Assembly (NCBI GenBank): GCA_017436525.1
Contig: JAFSCX010000038.1
Span: forward strand, 1 to 35,680
Direction: 5' to 3'
Length of the DNA: 35,680 nt
Origin: Clostridia bacterium
GTDB lineage: Bacteria; Bacillota; Clostridia; Oscillospirales; QAKW01
This document shows positions 7,670-16,300 of this stretch, piece by piece (the stretch's first letter is position 1; every line of letters starts with the position of its first letter). A program made the position numbers and the translations under genes. Under the pieces are notes generated by a model. It saw nothing but the letters and a program-made list of their open reading frames with translations, was not told the origin of the DNA and did no database searches.

Positions 7670-7738
7670 AAAGGACTTGTTTTAGTACATCATCAGCCTT
7701 GTTTTCTGTTTTTGTTTGCGGATTATCAATGAAAAAGG

Positions 7739-7776
7739 AAGAAACCCATCGAAAAGTCGATGGGTTTCTTTTTTTA
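7739..7776. terminator. glnS terminator, probably bidirectional
   Basis: A perfect 14-bp stem (7739-7752 with 7757-7770), loop AAAG, followed by eight T residues on the plus strand. It also lies just after the stop of the convergent metallophosphoesterase gene and has an A-rich left flank that reads as T residues on the minus strand. Confidence 0.92.
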
Positions 7777-7787
7777 ATGGCGCTCTA

Positions 7788-8618
7788 TTAAAATCTTCGC
7801 TTGAAAAAGCGGATGTTGCTGATCCGCTCTTCGTGATGAAGGGCGGGATCATGAGGGAGCGTGGTGGCAGGCTCGATATATTGCACCGCTACCCCTTCCT
7901 CGGAAAGGGTCAACTCGCAAAAGCCCCAAAGCTGCTCTTGGGGTTTGCCGGTATAGGAATAATTTCCATCATGGTAGATGGAGACCTCTGCACCGTATTC
8001 CGAAAGATCGGTGATCTTATTGAGATGATCGTGGCCGCAGAAAAGAAGGGTGATCCGCTTTTCCTTTTGGAGGAAATCGAAGAATTCTTGGGGCTCCTTG
8101 GTCAGTTCAAACCAATGGGAGAGCAAAATGGCGGGGGTATCGGGATAAAGCTCCATCTGTTCCTTGATAAAGGCAAGGTCGGTGGGGGTGTAGGTACCGT
8201 CGCTATGCTCGGTGGGGTCGAGATTCCCTGCAAAATTATCGCAGCCGATAAAGAGCCATCCGCCCACTTTCTTTGCCCATTTGCGGGAGTTTCCGGTGAG
8301 CTCTTGCCATTTTTCTTCCCCGTATTGCTCGTGATTGCCGGCCAGCATTTGATAGGGGGCGGGCAGGCGGGAAGCAAATTCTTTGATAAAGCGGGCGGTA
8401 TAGCTTTTGCCCTCGTTGAGATAGCAGCCCTTGATATCCCAAGCCCAGAAATCCAGAGAATAATCTCCCAACATGAAAACATGGCTATAAGGGCTATTTA
8501 CATAAGTTTTTTCCATGGCAAAAAGCCATTCCTTCAGCCGCTCTTCGCCGGTGGGGCCATACCAATCTCGATGGCAAAGATGCAGATCGGAGCAGATAAT
8601 AACGTGGTGATCTTTCAT
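7788..8618 (-). CDS. Calcineurin-like metallophosphoesterase
   Basis: 276 residues. The dimetal site of the calcineurin-like family is complete and in order: SDLHL, MLGDYSLDF, AGNHEQYG, LSHW and FCGHDHLN. There is no signal peptide or membrane segment, so it is cytosolic. Such proteins hydrolyse phosphomonoesters or phosphodiesters; the substrate cannot be inferred here. GGGAGG precedes the ATG by about 8 nt. It has its own promoter (8646-8674) directly behind the AraC gene and faces the glnS terminator, so it is monocistronic or weakly linked to the upstream regulator. Confidence 0.88.
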   Translation of the reverse strand: MKDHHVIICSDLHLCHRDWYGPTGEERLKEWLFAMEKTYVNSPYSHVFMLGDYSLDFWAWDIKGCYLNEGKSYTARFIKEFASRLPAPYQMLAGNHEQYGEEKWQELTGNSRKWAKKVGGWLFIGCDNFAGNLDPTEHSDGTYTPTDLAFIKEQMELYPDTPAILLSHWFELTKEPQEFFDFLQKEKRITLLFCGHDHLNKITDLSEYGAEVSIYHDGNYSYTGKPQEQLWGFCELTLSEEGVAVQYIEPATTLPHDPALHHEERISNIRFFKRRF

Positions 8619-8645
8619 AAAAATTCCTCCCTTGGTATTAAGTAT

Positions 8646-8674
8646 ATTTTAAGAAATAATGAAAGGAATGTCAA
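8646..8674 (-). promoter_or_regulatory. Promoter of the metallophosphoesterase gene
   Basis: On the minus strand a perfect TTGACA (8674-8669), 17 bp, TAAAAT (8651-8646). The -35 box begins at the base after the stop codon of the upstream PocR/AraC gene. Confidence 0.75.
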
Positions 8675-9433
8675 TCATCTTCTTTTTCGAAAATCCATGG
8701 GAGAACACCCTGCTTTTTTCTTGAAAAGACGGGAAAAATAAGCCGACTCCATGCCGCATTGTTCGGCAATTTCGCCAATGGAGAGGGCAGATTTTCGGAG
8801 CAGATTTTTAGCAAGCTCTACTCGTTTGGCAAGAATATATTCATTGATCCCTTGCCCGAAATGAGCAGAGAAGGCGCGATGGAGTGTGTTTTTGGATAGA
8901 TGAAAGCGATTGGAGAGATCCTCAACCCGAAGTCTTTCGCTAAGATGCTCATGAATAAAGGCGGCAAGTTCTTCTGCCAAGGAACTGATTTTTTCATGGA
9001 TGGCGCTATGGAAAAGGATATGGGGAAGAAGGTTATAAAGAGATTTGATTTGCTCTTCGCCCAGCTGAGGAAGGGCCTCATAAAGAGGATCGTTTCTTTT
9101 GGGGGATCGCTCTGACCGCACCTGACCCATCAAGATAAAGCCCGCCACGGAATCGCCTTTCATTATGGGCATAGCGGAATCATATAAACCTTGATGGCAT
9201 AAATGATGCTCTAATTTTTTGGTTTTACTGCATTTTTCCAAGAGAGCCGCATCGCTTTTTATGCATTTCTCGGCAGATCCGTTTTTTTGAATACAAGCGC
9301 AATAGTTTCCCTCTTGGCGGAAGCCCACCAAAAGGTGCCCCTTGGCATCCAGCAAGGAGATGGAAATGCCGGTCAGCTGATGAATATCCCCAATCAGCTG
9401 CTGTAATAGATGAAGATCATAGGTAAATTCCAT
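8675..9433 (-). CDS. PocR sensor domain - AraC-type transcriptional regulator
   Basis: 252 residues. Residues about 5-150 match the PocR ligand-binding domain, a PAS-like fold (LQQLIGDIHQLTGISISLLD, cysteine-containing NYCACIQKNGSAEKCIKSD, and a PIMKGDSVAGFILMGQV core). Residues about 160-252 are a two-HTH AraC domain (LRVEDLSNRFHLSKNTLHRA, then LSIGEIAEQCGMESAYFSRL, then GCSPMDFRK). PocR domains sense small polyols or hydrocarbons such as 1,2-propanediol, but cluster with many kinds of catabolic genes. AGGAGG lies just before the ATG. It is divergent from a DMT transporter-glycosidase operon, which is its likely target (inference). Confidence 0.88.
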   Translation of the reverse strand: MEFTYDLHLLQQLIGDIHQLTGISISLLDAKGHLLVGFRQEGNYCACIQKNGSAEKCIKSDAALLEKCSKTKKLEHHLCHQGLYDSAMPIMKGDSVAGFILMGQVRSERSPKRNDPLYEALPQLGEEQIKSLYNLLPHILFHSAIHEKISSLAEELAAFIHEHLSERLRVEDLSNRFHLSKNTLHRAFSAHFGQGINEYILAKRVELAKNLLRKSALSIGEIAEQCGMESAYFSRLFKKKAGCSPMDFRKRR

Positions 9434-9453
9434 AAGCCCCTCCTTTTTGCATT

Positions 9454-9482
9454 ATCATAGCACATTTGGTTCAAAAATGCAA
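9454..9482 (-). promoter_or_regulatory. Predicted promoter of the PocR/AraC gene
   Basis: On the minus strand TTGCAT (9482-9477), 17 bp, TATGAT (9459-9454), about 20 nt before the start codon. Confidence 0.6.
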
Positions 9483-9522
9483 GAAAATGGGAGGATATTG
9501 AATGGCAAAAACCGAAAAAGCG

Positions 9523-9531
9523 TGGTATAAA
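9523..9531 (+). promoter_or_regulatory. Possible extended -10 promoter of the transporter-glycosidase operon
   Basis: TGGTATAAA reads as an extended -10 element (TGn plus TATAAA). No good -35 box is present, which would fit a promoter needing an activator such as the divergent AraC protein (inference). Confidence 0.35.
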
Positions 9532-9563
9532 TAAAGCGTAACAAAAAAGAGAAGGAAAGATTT

Positions 9564-10409
9564 ATGAACGCACTTATTTTGAGTTCCATTATTTTAGGCT
9601 GCGCTGCCCAAGATCTTTTAAGAAAAGTTTTTGCCAATAAACGGGGGAGCCATGGCGCTTTTTTCTATGCCGCCATCAGCACCTTTTTTGCATTGCTTTT
9701 CTTTGCGGCAGGAGGCATTGGAAGGTTTCCTCTTGGGCTTTTGCCGTATGCTTTGGCCTTTGGCCTCTCTTATGGGGTGGCAGGGTTTTGCGCTGTATGG
9801 GCGGTGGGCTGCGGCCCCTTATCCCTTACCAGCCTGATGATCTCTTATTCTTTGATGCTGCCCACCCTTTATGGCTTGATCTTTTTGAAAGATCCTATGG
9901 GGAAAGGATTTATAGCAGGGCTTCTTTTGCTGGTACTTTCGCTATGGTTGGTCAGCAAAAAGGATGAGAAGGTGGAATTTTCCTTTCGCTGGGTGATCTT
10001 AACGTTTTTTGCCTTTTTGGGCAATGGTGGATGCTCCATCTTTCAGAAGATGCAGCAGGTTGCCTTTGAGGGGGCTTATAAAAACGAACTGATGGTTCTC
10101 GCCCTCGGCATCGCCCTTCCCATTCTTTTGGGAATCGCTCTTATTAGCGAGAAGGGCGAATGGAAAGAAAATTTTAAGGCAGGTACCCTTCCTGCCGCAT
10201 TGGCAGGTCTTGCCAATGGTGTGGTGAATCTTTTGGTAATGATCCTTTCAGGCAGAATGGCGGTTTCGGTGATGTTTCCGCTGATCTCTGCAGGAGGGTT
10301 ATTGGTCGTATTCTTCGTCTCTCGCTTCATTTTCAAAGAAAATCTGACCAAACGGCAGATGCTGGGCTTCTTTTTTGGAATGGGGTCCATTGTCTTATTG
10401 AGCATATAG
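9564..10409 (+). CDS. DMT-superfamily (EamA-like) membrane transporter
   Basis: 281 residues made almost entirely of hydrophobic segments, about ten of them, arranged as two halves of five as in drug/metabolite transporters. It ends in a Lys-containing loop and a last helix (KRQMLGFFFGMGSIVLLSI). The N-terminal helix (LILSSIILGCAAQDLLRKVFA) is typical. The substrate is unknown. GAAGGAAAG precedes the ATG. The next gene starts 11 nt after the stop, so the two form an operon, and the transporter may move the substrate or product of the glycosidase-like enzyme (inference). Confidence 0.85.
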   Translation: MNALILSSIILGCAAQDLLRKVFANKRGSHGAFFYAAISTFFALLFFAAGGIGRFPLGLLPYALAFGLSYGVAGFCAVWAVGCGPLSLTSLMISYSLMLPTLYGLIFLKDPMGKGFIAGLLLLVLSLWLVSKKDEKVEFSFRWVILTFFAFLGNGGCSIFQKMQQVAFEGAYKNELMVLALGIALPILLGIALISEKGEWKENFKAGTLPAALAGLANGVVNLLVMILSGRMAVSVMFPLISAGGLLVVFFVSRFIFKENLTKRQMLGFFFGMGSIVLLSI

Positions 10410-10420
10410 GAGGATAAAAG

Positions 10421-12310
10421 ATGTATAAAATTTCTGTTCCCGTTATGTTGCATACTTTGCATCGCAGCGATTTTAATCAATTGGTCGAAGAGTTGCGGGC
10501 GTTTGATTGCGATCGAGTTTTTCTTGCTTGGGGGCAATATGAGCAAAAGCCGGAGCGCCGTGAGGAAGGCCTCCGCCTTTTAAGGGAGTACTGCACGCGC
10601 TTTAAGGCGGAAGGGTTCGAGGTTGGGGTATGGAATTGGACCTTTTGGTTTTTGGAAGACCACCCCTTTGCCAATATGCGCTCCCTTTCCGGAAAAGAGA
10701 TCAAGCAATTTGCCTGCCCAACCGATGAGGCATTTTGCGATTTTGCCGCCGAGTATGTGAAAGATCTTGCTCAGTGCGGAGTGGATATCATCCAATTTGA
10801 TGATGATTTTCGCTATGGATATCTGGCAGATATCACCGCCTGCCTTTGCGATAACCATATCAAAAAAATCAATGCATTGGTGGGCGAAAATTTGGATCGG
10901 GAAACGCTTGCCGAGAAAATCCTTCAGGGCGGGAAGAATAAATATCGCTCCGCTTGGCTGAAAGTCAATGGAGATGCCTTGCGCCATTTTGGCAAAAGAA
11001 TGAGGGAGGCAGCGGATGAGATCAATCCCGCAATTCGCCTCAGCCAATGCACCTGCATGAGCACTTGGGATACCGATGGCACCGATGGTTTTGAGATAGC
11101 TAAAATTCTCGCAGGCAAAAATAAGCCGCTTATGCGATTGAACGGCGCTCCCTATTGGAGTGTTCATCAAAGTTGGGGAAATTCTTTGGCTGATGTGGTG
11201 GAGCTTTCTCGCATGGAGAGCGTTTGGAGCCGCCAAGGAGAGATTGAGATCGTAGCGGAAGGGGATGTTTATCCTCGCCCCCGTATCCAGTGCCCTGCAA
11301 ACTATCTGGAAGGCTTTGATACTGCCATCCGCGCATCCGGATGCACTGATGGTATTTTGAAATACGGGATGGACTATGTCTCTCCTGCCGATTATGAGAT
11401 AGGCTATCGAAAGCTTCATCAAAGAAATAGAGCGCTTTATCAAGAAATTGATGGGATCTTTGAAAATAAAAAAGCCTGCGGTGTTCGGGTCTATGAGGCC
11501 ATGAAAAAAGCAGAGGAAGCAGATCTTACCGCAAGAGCAAAAGAGCCCCTAAAGCCTGAGGATCTTTTCTTTTCAAAAGCGGCTCGCTCCTTGGCAGCTT
11601 GCGCAGTTCCAACAACTTATGAGGGGGATGGAATCTGCGGCATCGCCTTTGATGAAAATTGCCGTAATCTGCCCCTTGATACTTTGAAAAACGGCATGAT
11701 TTTGGATATTCGGGGAGCAGAGATTTTGCAGCAGCGGGGAGTAGACGTTGGCATTGATTCCATCGGTAAATGCCAATTTGCGGAAGAAGAAATTTTCACC
11801 GCCGATGAACTTGCCGTCCATGCCTATGGCGCCCCTGTTTTTGAACTCTCCCTTGCAAAAGGCGCCGAGATATTGAGCAAAATCAAAGTAGGCGATCAAA
11901 TGATTCCTTTCTCTTATCGCTATAAAAATAAAAAAGGGCAACGCTTTTTGGTGCTGAATATGGATACCCGCCATGAAAAATGCGACCGCCGCAAGCGCAG
12001 CGATGCTCTTTTGCGCCATTATGCAAGAGGGCGGCAATATGCGCAGGAGATCCAATGGCTTTCGGGCAAAAGCCTTCCCGCCTTTACCTGCGGCCATCCC
12101 GATCTTTATCTGCAAACCAAAGAGAAGGATGGGGTGCTTGCCATCGGTCTTTGGAATTTCTTTGCCGATCCTGCCATGGAGCCGGTGGTGGAGCTTGCTA
12201 AAGAATATTCCTCCGCTCGCTTTGTTAACTGCCAAGGAAAGCTGAAAGGGGATAAAATCATCTTGGAAGATATTTCGCCCTATGGGTTTGCTTTTATTGA
12301 ACTAACATAA
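10421..12310 (+). CDS. TIM-barrel glycoside hydrolase-like protein, family unassigned
   Basis: 629 residues, no signal peptide. The N-terminal half reads as a (beta/alpha)8 barrel: a conserved opening (VPVMLHTLHRSDFNQLVEEL), FDCDRVFLAWGQYE, the strand-end motif GVDIIQFDDDFRYGY (about 119-133) with acidic residues typical of glycosidase active sites, LSQCTCMSTWDTDG, and EIVAEGDVYPRPR (about 276-288) whose glutamate is a candidate nucleophile. The C-terminal part (about 430-629) resembles the trimerisation-like and beta-sandwich domains that follow such barrels, ending ISPYGFAFIELT. I cannot name a GH family. AGGAGG lies 8 nt before the ATG. It is cotranscribed with the DMT transporter and followed by a strong terminator. 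Confidence 0.7.
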   Translation: MYKISVPVMLHTLHRSDFNQLVEELRAFDCDRVFLAWGQYEQKPERREEGLRLLREYCTRFKAEGFEVGVWNWTFWFLEDHPFANMRSLSGKEIKQFACPTDEAFCDFAAEYVKDLAQCGVDIIQFDDDFRYGYLADITACLCDNHIKKINALVGENLDRETLAEKILQGGKNKYRSAWLKVNGDALRHFGKRMREAADEINPAIRLSQCTCMSTWDTDGTDGFEIAKILAGKNKPLMRLNGAPYWSVHQSWGNSLADVVELSRMESVWSRQGEIEIVAEGDVYPRPRIQCPANYLEGFDTAIRASGCTDGILKYGMDYVSPADYEIGYRKLHQRNRALYQEIDGIFENKKACGVRVYEAMKKAEEADLTARAKEPLKPEDLFFSKAARSLAACAVPTTYEGDGICGIAFDENCRNLPLDTLKNGMILDIRGAEILQQRGVDVGIDSIGKCQFAEEEIFTADELAVHAYGAPVFELSLAKGAEILSKIKVGDQMIPFSYRYKNKKGQRFLVLNMDTRHEKCDRRKRSDALLRHYARGRQYAQEIQWLSGKSLPAFTCGHPDLYLQTKEKDGVLAIGLWNFFADPAMEPVVELAKEYSSARFVNCQGKLKGDKIILEDISPYGFAFIELT

Positions 12311-12313
12311 AGA

Positions 12314-12343
12314 AATGCCTGATGATTTTAATCATCAGGCATT
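12314..12343. terminator. Bidirectional terminator after the glycosidase-like gene
   Basis: A perfect 14-bp stem (12314-12327 with 12330-12343) with a 2-nt loop and a T-rich stretch on the plus strand. The minus-strand side overlaps the stop codon of the short HTH reading frame. Confidence 0.88.
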
Positions 12344-12440
12344 ATTTTTTGGAAAATTCTTCTCTGGAAATATTCAGATCCATCGCAACCTTTTGCTGAT
12401 TCAGATTCAATTTTTTACGAATTAATTTTAAGCCAACCAT
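12342..12440 (-). pseudogene. Truncated Cro/C1 helix-turn-helix stub (32 residues)
   Basis: A 32-codon open frame begins 5 nt after the stop of the complete XRE gene upstream, in another frame. Its product (MVGLKLIRKKLNLNQQKVAM, then DLNISREEFSKK) matches the first three helices of a Cro/C1 domain and then stops, just where the next helix should start. There is no good RBS apart from possible reinitiation after the upstream stop. Most likely it is the left end of a second XRE gene whose remainder was lost when the terminator region became joined to it. A real microprotein cannot be excluded. Confidence 0.5.
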
Positions 12441-12445
12441 TTATC

Positions 12446-12658
12446 TTAAAACAAATTGTCATCGGGAATATGCTCCATGATCTCTTCAACACGGCAATTT
12501 AAGATATTGCAGAGTTTATCAATGGTATTGACCTCAACATTTTTATTTTTTCTCAAACGATCAAGTTGAGATCGATTTACATTAAAACGGGTATAGAGAT
12601 CATACTGAGAGATGCCGCGTTTCTTCATGGTTTGCCAAAGTCGGTCATAGCGTATCAT
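12446..12658 (-). CDS. Small XRE (Cro/C1-type) transcriptional regulator
   Basis: 70 residues forming a single helix-turn-helix domain: LWQTMKKRGISQYDLYTRFN, then VNRSQLDRLRKNKNVEVNTI, then DKLCNILNCRVEEIMEHIPD. This is the common compact Cro/C1 layout in Clostridia, with no sensor domain. GGAGGGG lies about 7 nt before the ATG. It is divergent from the small helical protein at 12758, with an inverted repeat between them that could be its operator (inference). Confidence 0.88.
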   Translation of the reverse strand: MIRYDRLWQTMKKRGISQYDLYTRFNVNRSQLDRLRKNKNVEVNTIDKLCNILNCRVEEIMEHIPDDNLF

Positions 12659-12720
12659 GTACGGCCCCTCCTATAAAAAAATTAACTTTTCTATATTATC
12701 GCCGTAAAATGAAGGAAATA

Positions 12721-12744
12721 ATAGTGTTCGTATAACAACACTAT
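12721..12744. promoter_or_regulatory. 8-bp inverted repeat before the small helical protein gene
   Basis: ATAGTGTT (12721-12728) and AACACTAT (12737-12744) flank 8 nt, immediately before the AAGGAGG ribosome site. It could be an operator for the divergent XRE protein or a leader hairpin. Confidence 0.4.
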
Positions 12745-12757
12745 AAGGAGGAGTAAT

Positions 12758-13021
12758 ATGGATTTTACAGAGAGAGTATATGAGAGTTTGTGTGGACAAT
12801 TGGTACATCCGCTTCCGGATGTGGAGGATGCTTTTGAAGAGGGAAAGCTTTGCGATCGGAAATATGCAGAAATGTTGGAGGCTTATCAGAGGCTTTGCGT
12901 GCGATTGGGCAAGCAAAATGCGGATGAAGATGTTGAGATTATCATTGGCGCATTCTTTGATATCCAGAGAGAACTTTGCAGAAAAATGTATGAGTACGGA
13001 GCGAAATTTGGCTTTCAATAA
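12758..13021 (+). CDS. Small helical protein of unknown function (DUF6809-like, tentative)
   Basis: 87 residues, acidic, mostly helical, no signal peptide or membrane segment. The ending FFDIQRELCRKMYEYGAKFG resembles the C-terminal helix of small Clostridia proteins grouped as DUF6809, but the match is from memory and weak. Start and reality are supported by AAGGAGGAG 6-8 nt before the ATG. It is divergent from a small XRE regulator. No function can be given. Confidence 0.65.
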   Translation: MDFTERVYESLCGQLVHPLPDVEDAFEEGKLCDRKYAEMLEAYQRLCVRLGKQNADEDVEIIIGAFFDIQRELCRKMYEYGAKFGFQ

Positions 13022-13100
13022 AAACTTGCTCACCCTAGACTTGAACCCGCCGCAAAGCGGTATATTTCGGTGCTTTTCACCCAATTTGTTCTCGCAAGGC

Positions 13101-13300
13101 ATAGGTACGGTAGAGAGCAGATCAACGGAAAGCAGAAAATTTCAATCAAAATCCGCATTGCCATGCGGATTTTTTCCTTATAATAAGAAAGCAAGGAAAA
13201 AGAGTAGGATTTCTTTTTCCTTGTGGATTTATAGAATCAGCAGAATTCCTTTATTCTCTTCTTTTCTGCGGTCTGTGCCTTTTTTGACAGTCTGGAAAAA
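13101..13300. repeat. Dispersed hairpin-rich intergenic repeat, copy B
   Basis: From about 13127 it is nearly identical to copy A (31-203), with the same internal hairpins. The first is 11 bp (13148-13158 with 13163-13173), and its loop differs from copy A (TGCC against CATC) while the stem is kept. It ends in the same GACAGTCTG joined directly to the terminator of a minus-strand gene. Similarity to the left of 13127 is weaker. Confidence 0.75.
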
Positions 13301-13335
13301 GGCTGTGAAAACCGAAAGGTCTTCACAGCCTTTTT
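13296..13335 (-). terminator. Terminator of the VWA surface protein gene
   Basis: A 14-bp stem (13296-13309 with 13322-13335) and 12-nt loop, with A residues on the left that become the T run on the minus strand. It starts 4 nt after the stop. Confidence 0.85.
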
Positions 13336-13338
13336 TAT

Positions 13339-16300
13339 TTAGCGGCGTGCTTTTTTGATTTGGAGAAATGTCATGATGCCGCCGCTTACAAACAAGAGTG
13401 CAAACCAAAGAGCAAGGTTTGAAGTATCGCCGGTTTGGGGCTGATGGGTTGCCTCATTCTGAGGCTCTTCGGGCTTTTGCTCTTCGGGCTGAGGCTCTAC
13501 GGGCTGAGGCTCTTTGATTGAAGGCTCTTCAATCGAAGGCACTTCCACTTCCGGCTCCTCGGGCTCGGGTTGGGGATCGGGCGTGTAGTCGTAGATATTC
13601 TCAAAGGCGGCGATAATCTGCTCTGCTGCACCGCTGTTATTGGTGAGGGTAGCAATCAGCTGATTATTTTCTCCCATAGAGATCGCCACGGTAATGAGAT
13701 ATTCTGCCGTGCTATAGGTTACATACTCTTTCCCCGTATTGATCTCGGAGAGTTTATAGGAATAGGTCTTGCCCAGATCCTCTTCTCCGTAGCCGAGAGT
13801 AAATACGGCCTTGCCCAATCCATCGGATTTCAAGGTAAATTTCTCATGGGTTTCGGTATTTTCCAGCAGGAATTCAAAGCCTTCGGGGCCGATGGTCTCG
13901 CTGCCCTTCTGGGTGATCTTCTTTTCCACTTGGAAATGGACCTTGATATCTTCGGGCTTGGGGGTATAGACATTGGTAAAGAGAATCTCTGCGGCAGGAT
14001 TCGCCTCGCCTACCTTTTGGATCAGGCGATTTTCTTCATAAAGCTTGCCGTTGAGATCGTCCTTGACCTCGATGATCAGATGATATACGCTCTGATCGTT
14101 GGTAACCCGCTCGGCGGTGGTAGCAGGATCTTCTGTTACCATAAACCGATAGGTGCCGGCTTTCGCGATGGTGATGGGGGTGAAACGGAAGCTGCCGTCT
14201 GCGGCATTGAAGGCCTCCAGAGGAGTAGCCCCATCGGGGATGGAGAAGCTCTCATCAACCGCATAGAGGAAGAATTTGAATTCTTTTTCTCCCAAGGTGC
14301 GGCCCGTGAGTTTTTTGGTGCCGCCGATCTCCAGCGGGAGCGTATCGGTATGATAATGATTGGAGAAGAGGATGGAGCTTGCTTCCGTGCGAACGGTTTG
14401 AGGCTGCTCGTTTTCATCCAATTCAATCGTCTCCTTAAAGATCTTGGTAGTAAGATCCAAAGCGCCCAAAAGATTATCGGTGGCGGTAACGGTTACATGG
14501 AATTTTGCAGGATCATAGACCACGCCTCCTGCAGTTCCCGCCTCCTCCTCGATGAGGAAATAGCGCTCGCCTGCAGCGGTGAATTCAACTTCGGGGAAGG
14601 CGATATTGCCATGAAGATCATTGGCAACCGTTGCACTGATGCCGCCGCTTATGGGGGTGGCAAAATCATTGGCGGTTTCCAAGATGGTGAATTGGAATTC
14701 TCCGTCCCGAAGCACACGGCCATGGAGTTCCTTGGTGCTGAAAAGGTTGGCGGCCTTTTTGGCGGGCTTATAGGAATTGGTGAAATGAATGGCGGTGGAG
14801 CCATCGCTGCTCTTTACAATCGATTGCTCGGTTGCAAGACCGCCGATGCCGTTATCCTTTACGACAACCTTTACAATATAATCGTTGGCCGCATAAGTGA
14901 TGCCCCGATTTTCTGCGCCCTTGATCTCTTCGATCTTATAATAATGCGTGCCTTCCTCGGTATAGGTGAGGGGGGCGAAGCGGAAGGGAGCGGTGTCTCC
15001 GTTTGTGATGCCGCTTTCTGCTTCCAGAATCAAGGGATTCTGCAGGGGAGCGCCGGTCTCATCGGCCACTTCGGTGAGGCGGAATTTGAATTCGCCGTTG
15101 AGAAGGGGCCGGCCCTTGAGGGTTTTGGTCCCTTGGATGATGGCATCAGCGCTTCCGCTGATGGTATAACGATTGTTGAAATTCAGAGCATTGGGAGCGA
15201 TCGTCCCTGCCGCACCGTAGGCGGTGATATGGGGATAGCCATCGGCAATCCGCAGGCGGGTAGTGCCGTCGTTATCAACGAATTTTTCAACCAAGACCGT
15301 GATATGATAGTGATTCTTATCGGAGGTGATGCCCTCTTTTTCAAGATGCTCCTCTTTTACCGAGAAGTAATAGAGGCCCGGTGCAGTAAAGGTGAGTTCA
15401 TTAAAGGTAATGGCGTTGTCGCGGTTGGTTACCTCTTGCAGCTTATCTTGCTGCTCATCTTGAATAACAAAAGCGGCAGTGGTTTTATAAAGATAGAAGT
15501 TGAAGCTTCTGCCGCCCAGATCCTGCTGCCCGTTGAGGGTCTTGGTACCGGAAAGGAGCAGAGTAGCTGCCACATTGGGCTCATAGGTGTTGGTATGGGA
15601 AATCTCTTCCCCTGCATAGGGAGAGGATACGCCGTTGGCGGGGGTATAGGCGGTAAGCGCCTCATTTTGGCCATCATCCCATTGGATTTGGAATTGGCCG
15701 ATCCAATCCTCATTATAATGCATTCCTACAACCCGATCGGCAGTGGGGGGTGCAATTTCGCGAAGATAATAGGTCTTGCCGGATGCGCCGAGAGAATCCT
15801 TGGTTACAGGGATGGCAAAGGTGGCCTTGCCGGCCTTATCGGTCATGACATAGTAGGCAGGTGCGGTAGCGTTTTGGGATTCAAAGAGACCGAAGGTGAT
15901 ATCGGCAAGATGGTCGGTATTGGGTGTGCCGGCATCATCCGCAACGGTTTTGCTCAAATGGATATAGACGATATCTTTGGTTACCACATTGGTGAAATTC
16001 TTAGTAATGGTAAGGCTGCCATCGAAGGCGGCTCCTTGCAGGGTGCGGATATCGGCGATTTCCAAAGCACCGTCGGCATTTGCATCTGCAATCGTTACAG
16101 CGAATAAACCATAAGAGCGGTCATAGGCCATATCGGGAATCCGATCTGCATCGGCGGGAATCTCTTCCGCCACGATGAAATAATAGGTGCCCGTCTTCTC
16201 AAAGGAGGAGCGGTTGATGGCAGGATCAGAAAAATCAAATTCATAATGGGGGTTGCTCTCGGTTACAACAGCAGCATTGCCCAATGCTACGGGATCAGAA

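Larger units (their letters stand above)
13022..13338. other. 317-bp non-coding stretch between the small helical protein and the VWA protein
   Basis: Holds a short hairpin-rich segment (13050-13110, CCGCAAAGCGG is one arm pair), repeat copy B and the terminator of the VWA gene. I see no gene in it. Confidence 0.6.

Noticed and set aside
13570-16107. An 845-codon plus-strand open frame
   Set aside because: It lies antisense within the surface protein gene, is rich in Gly and Ile as expected from a shadow frame of repetitive coding DNA, has no RBS and matches no family.
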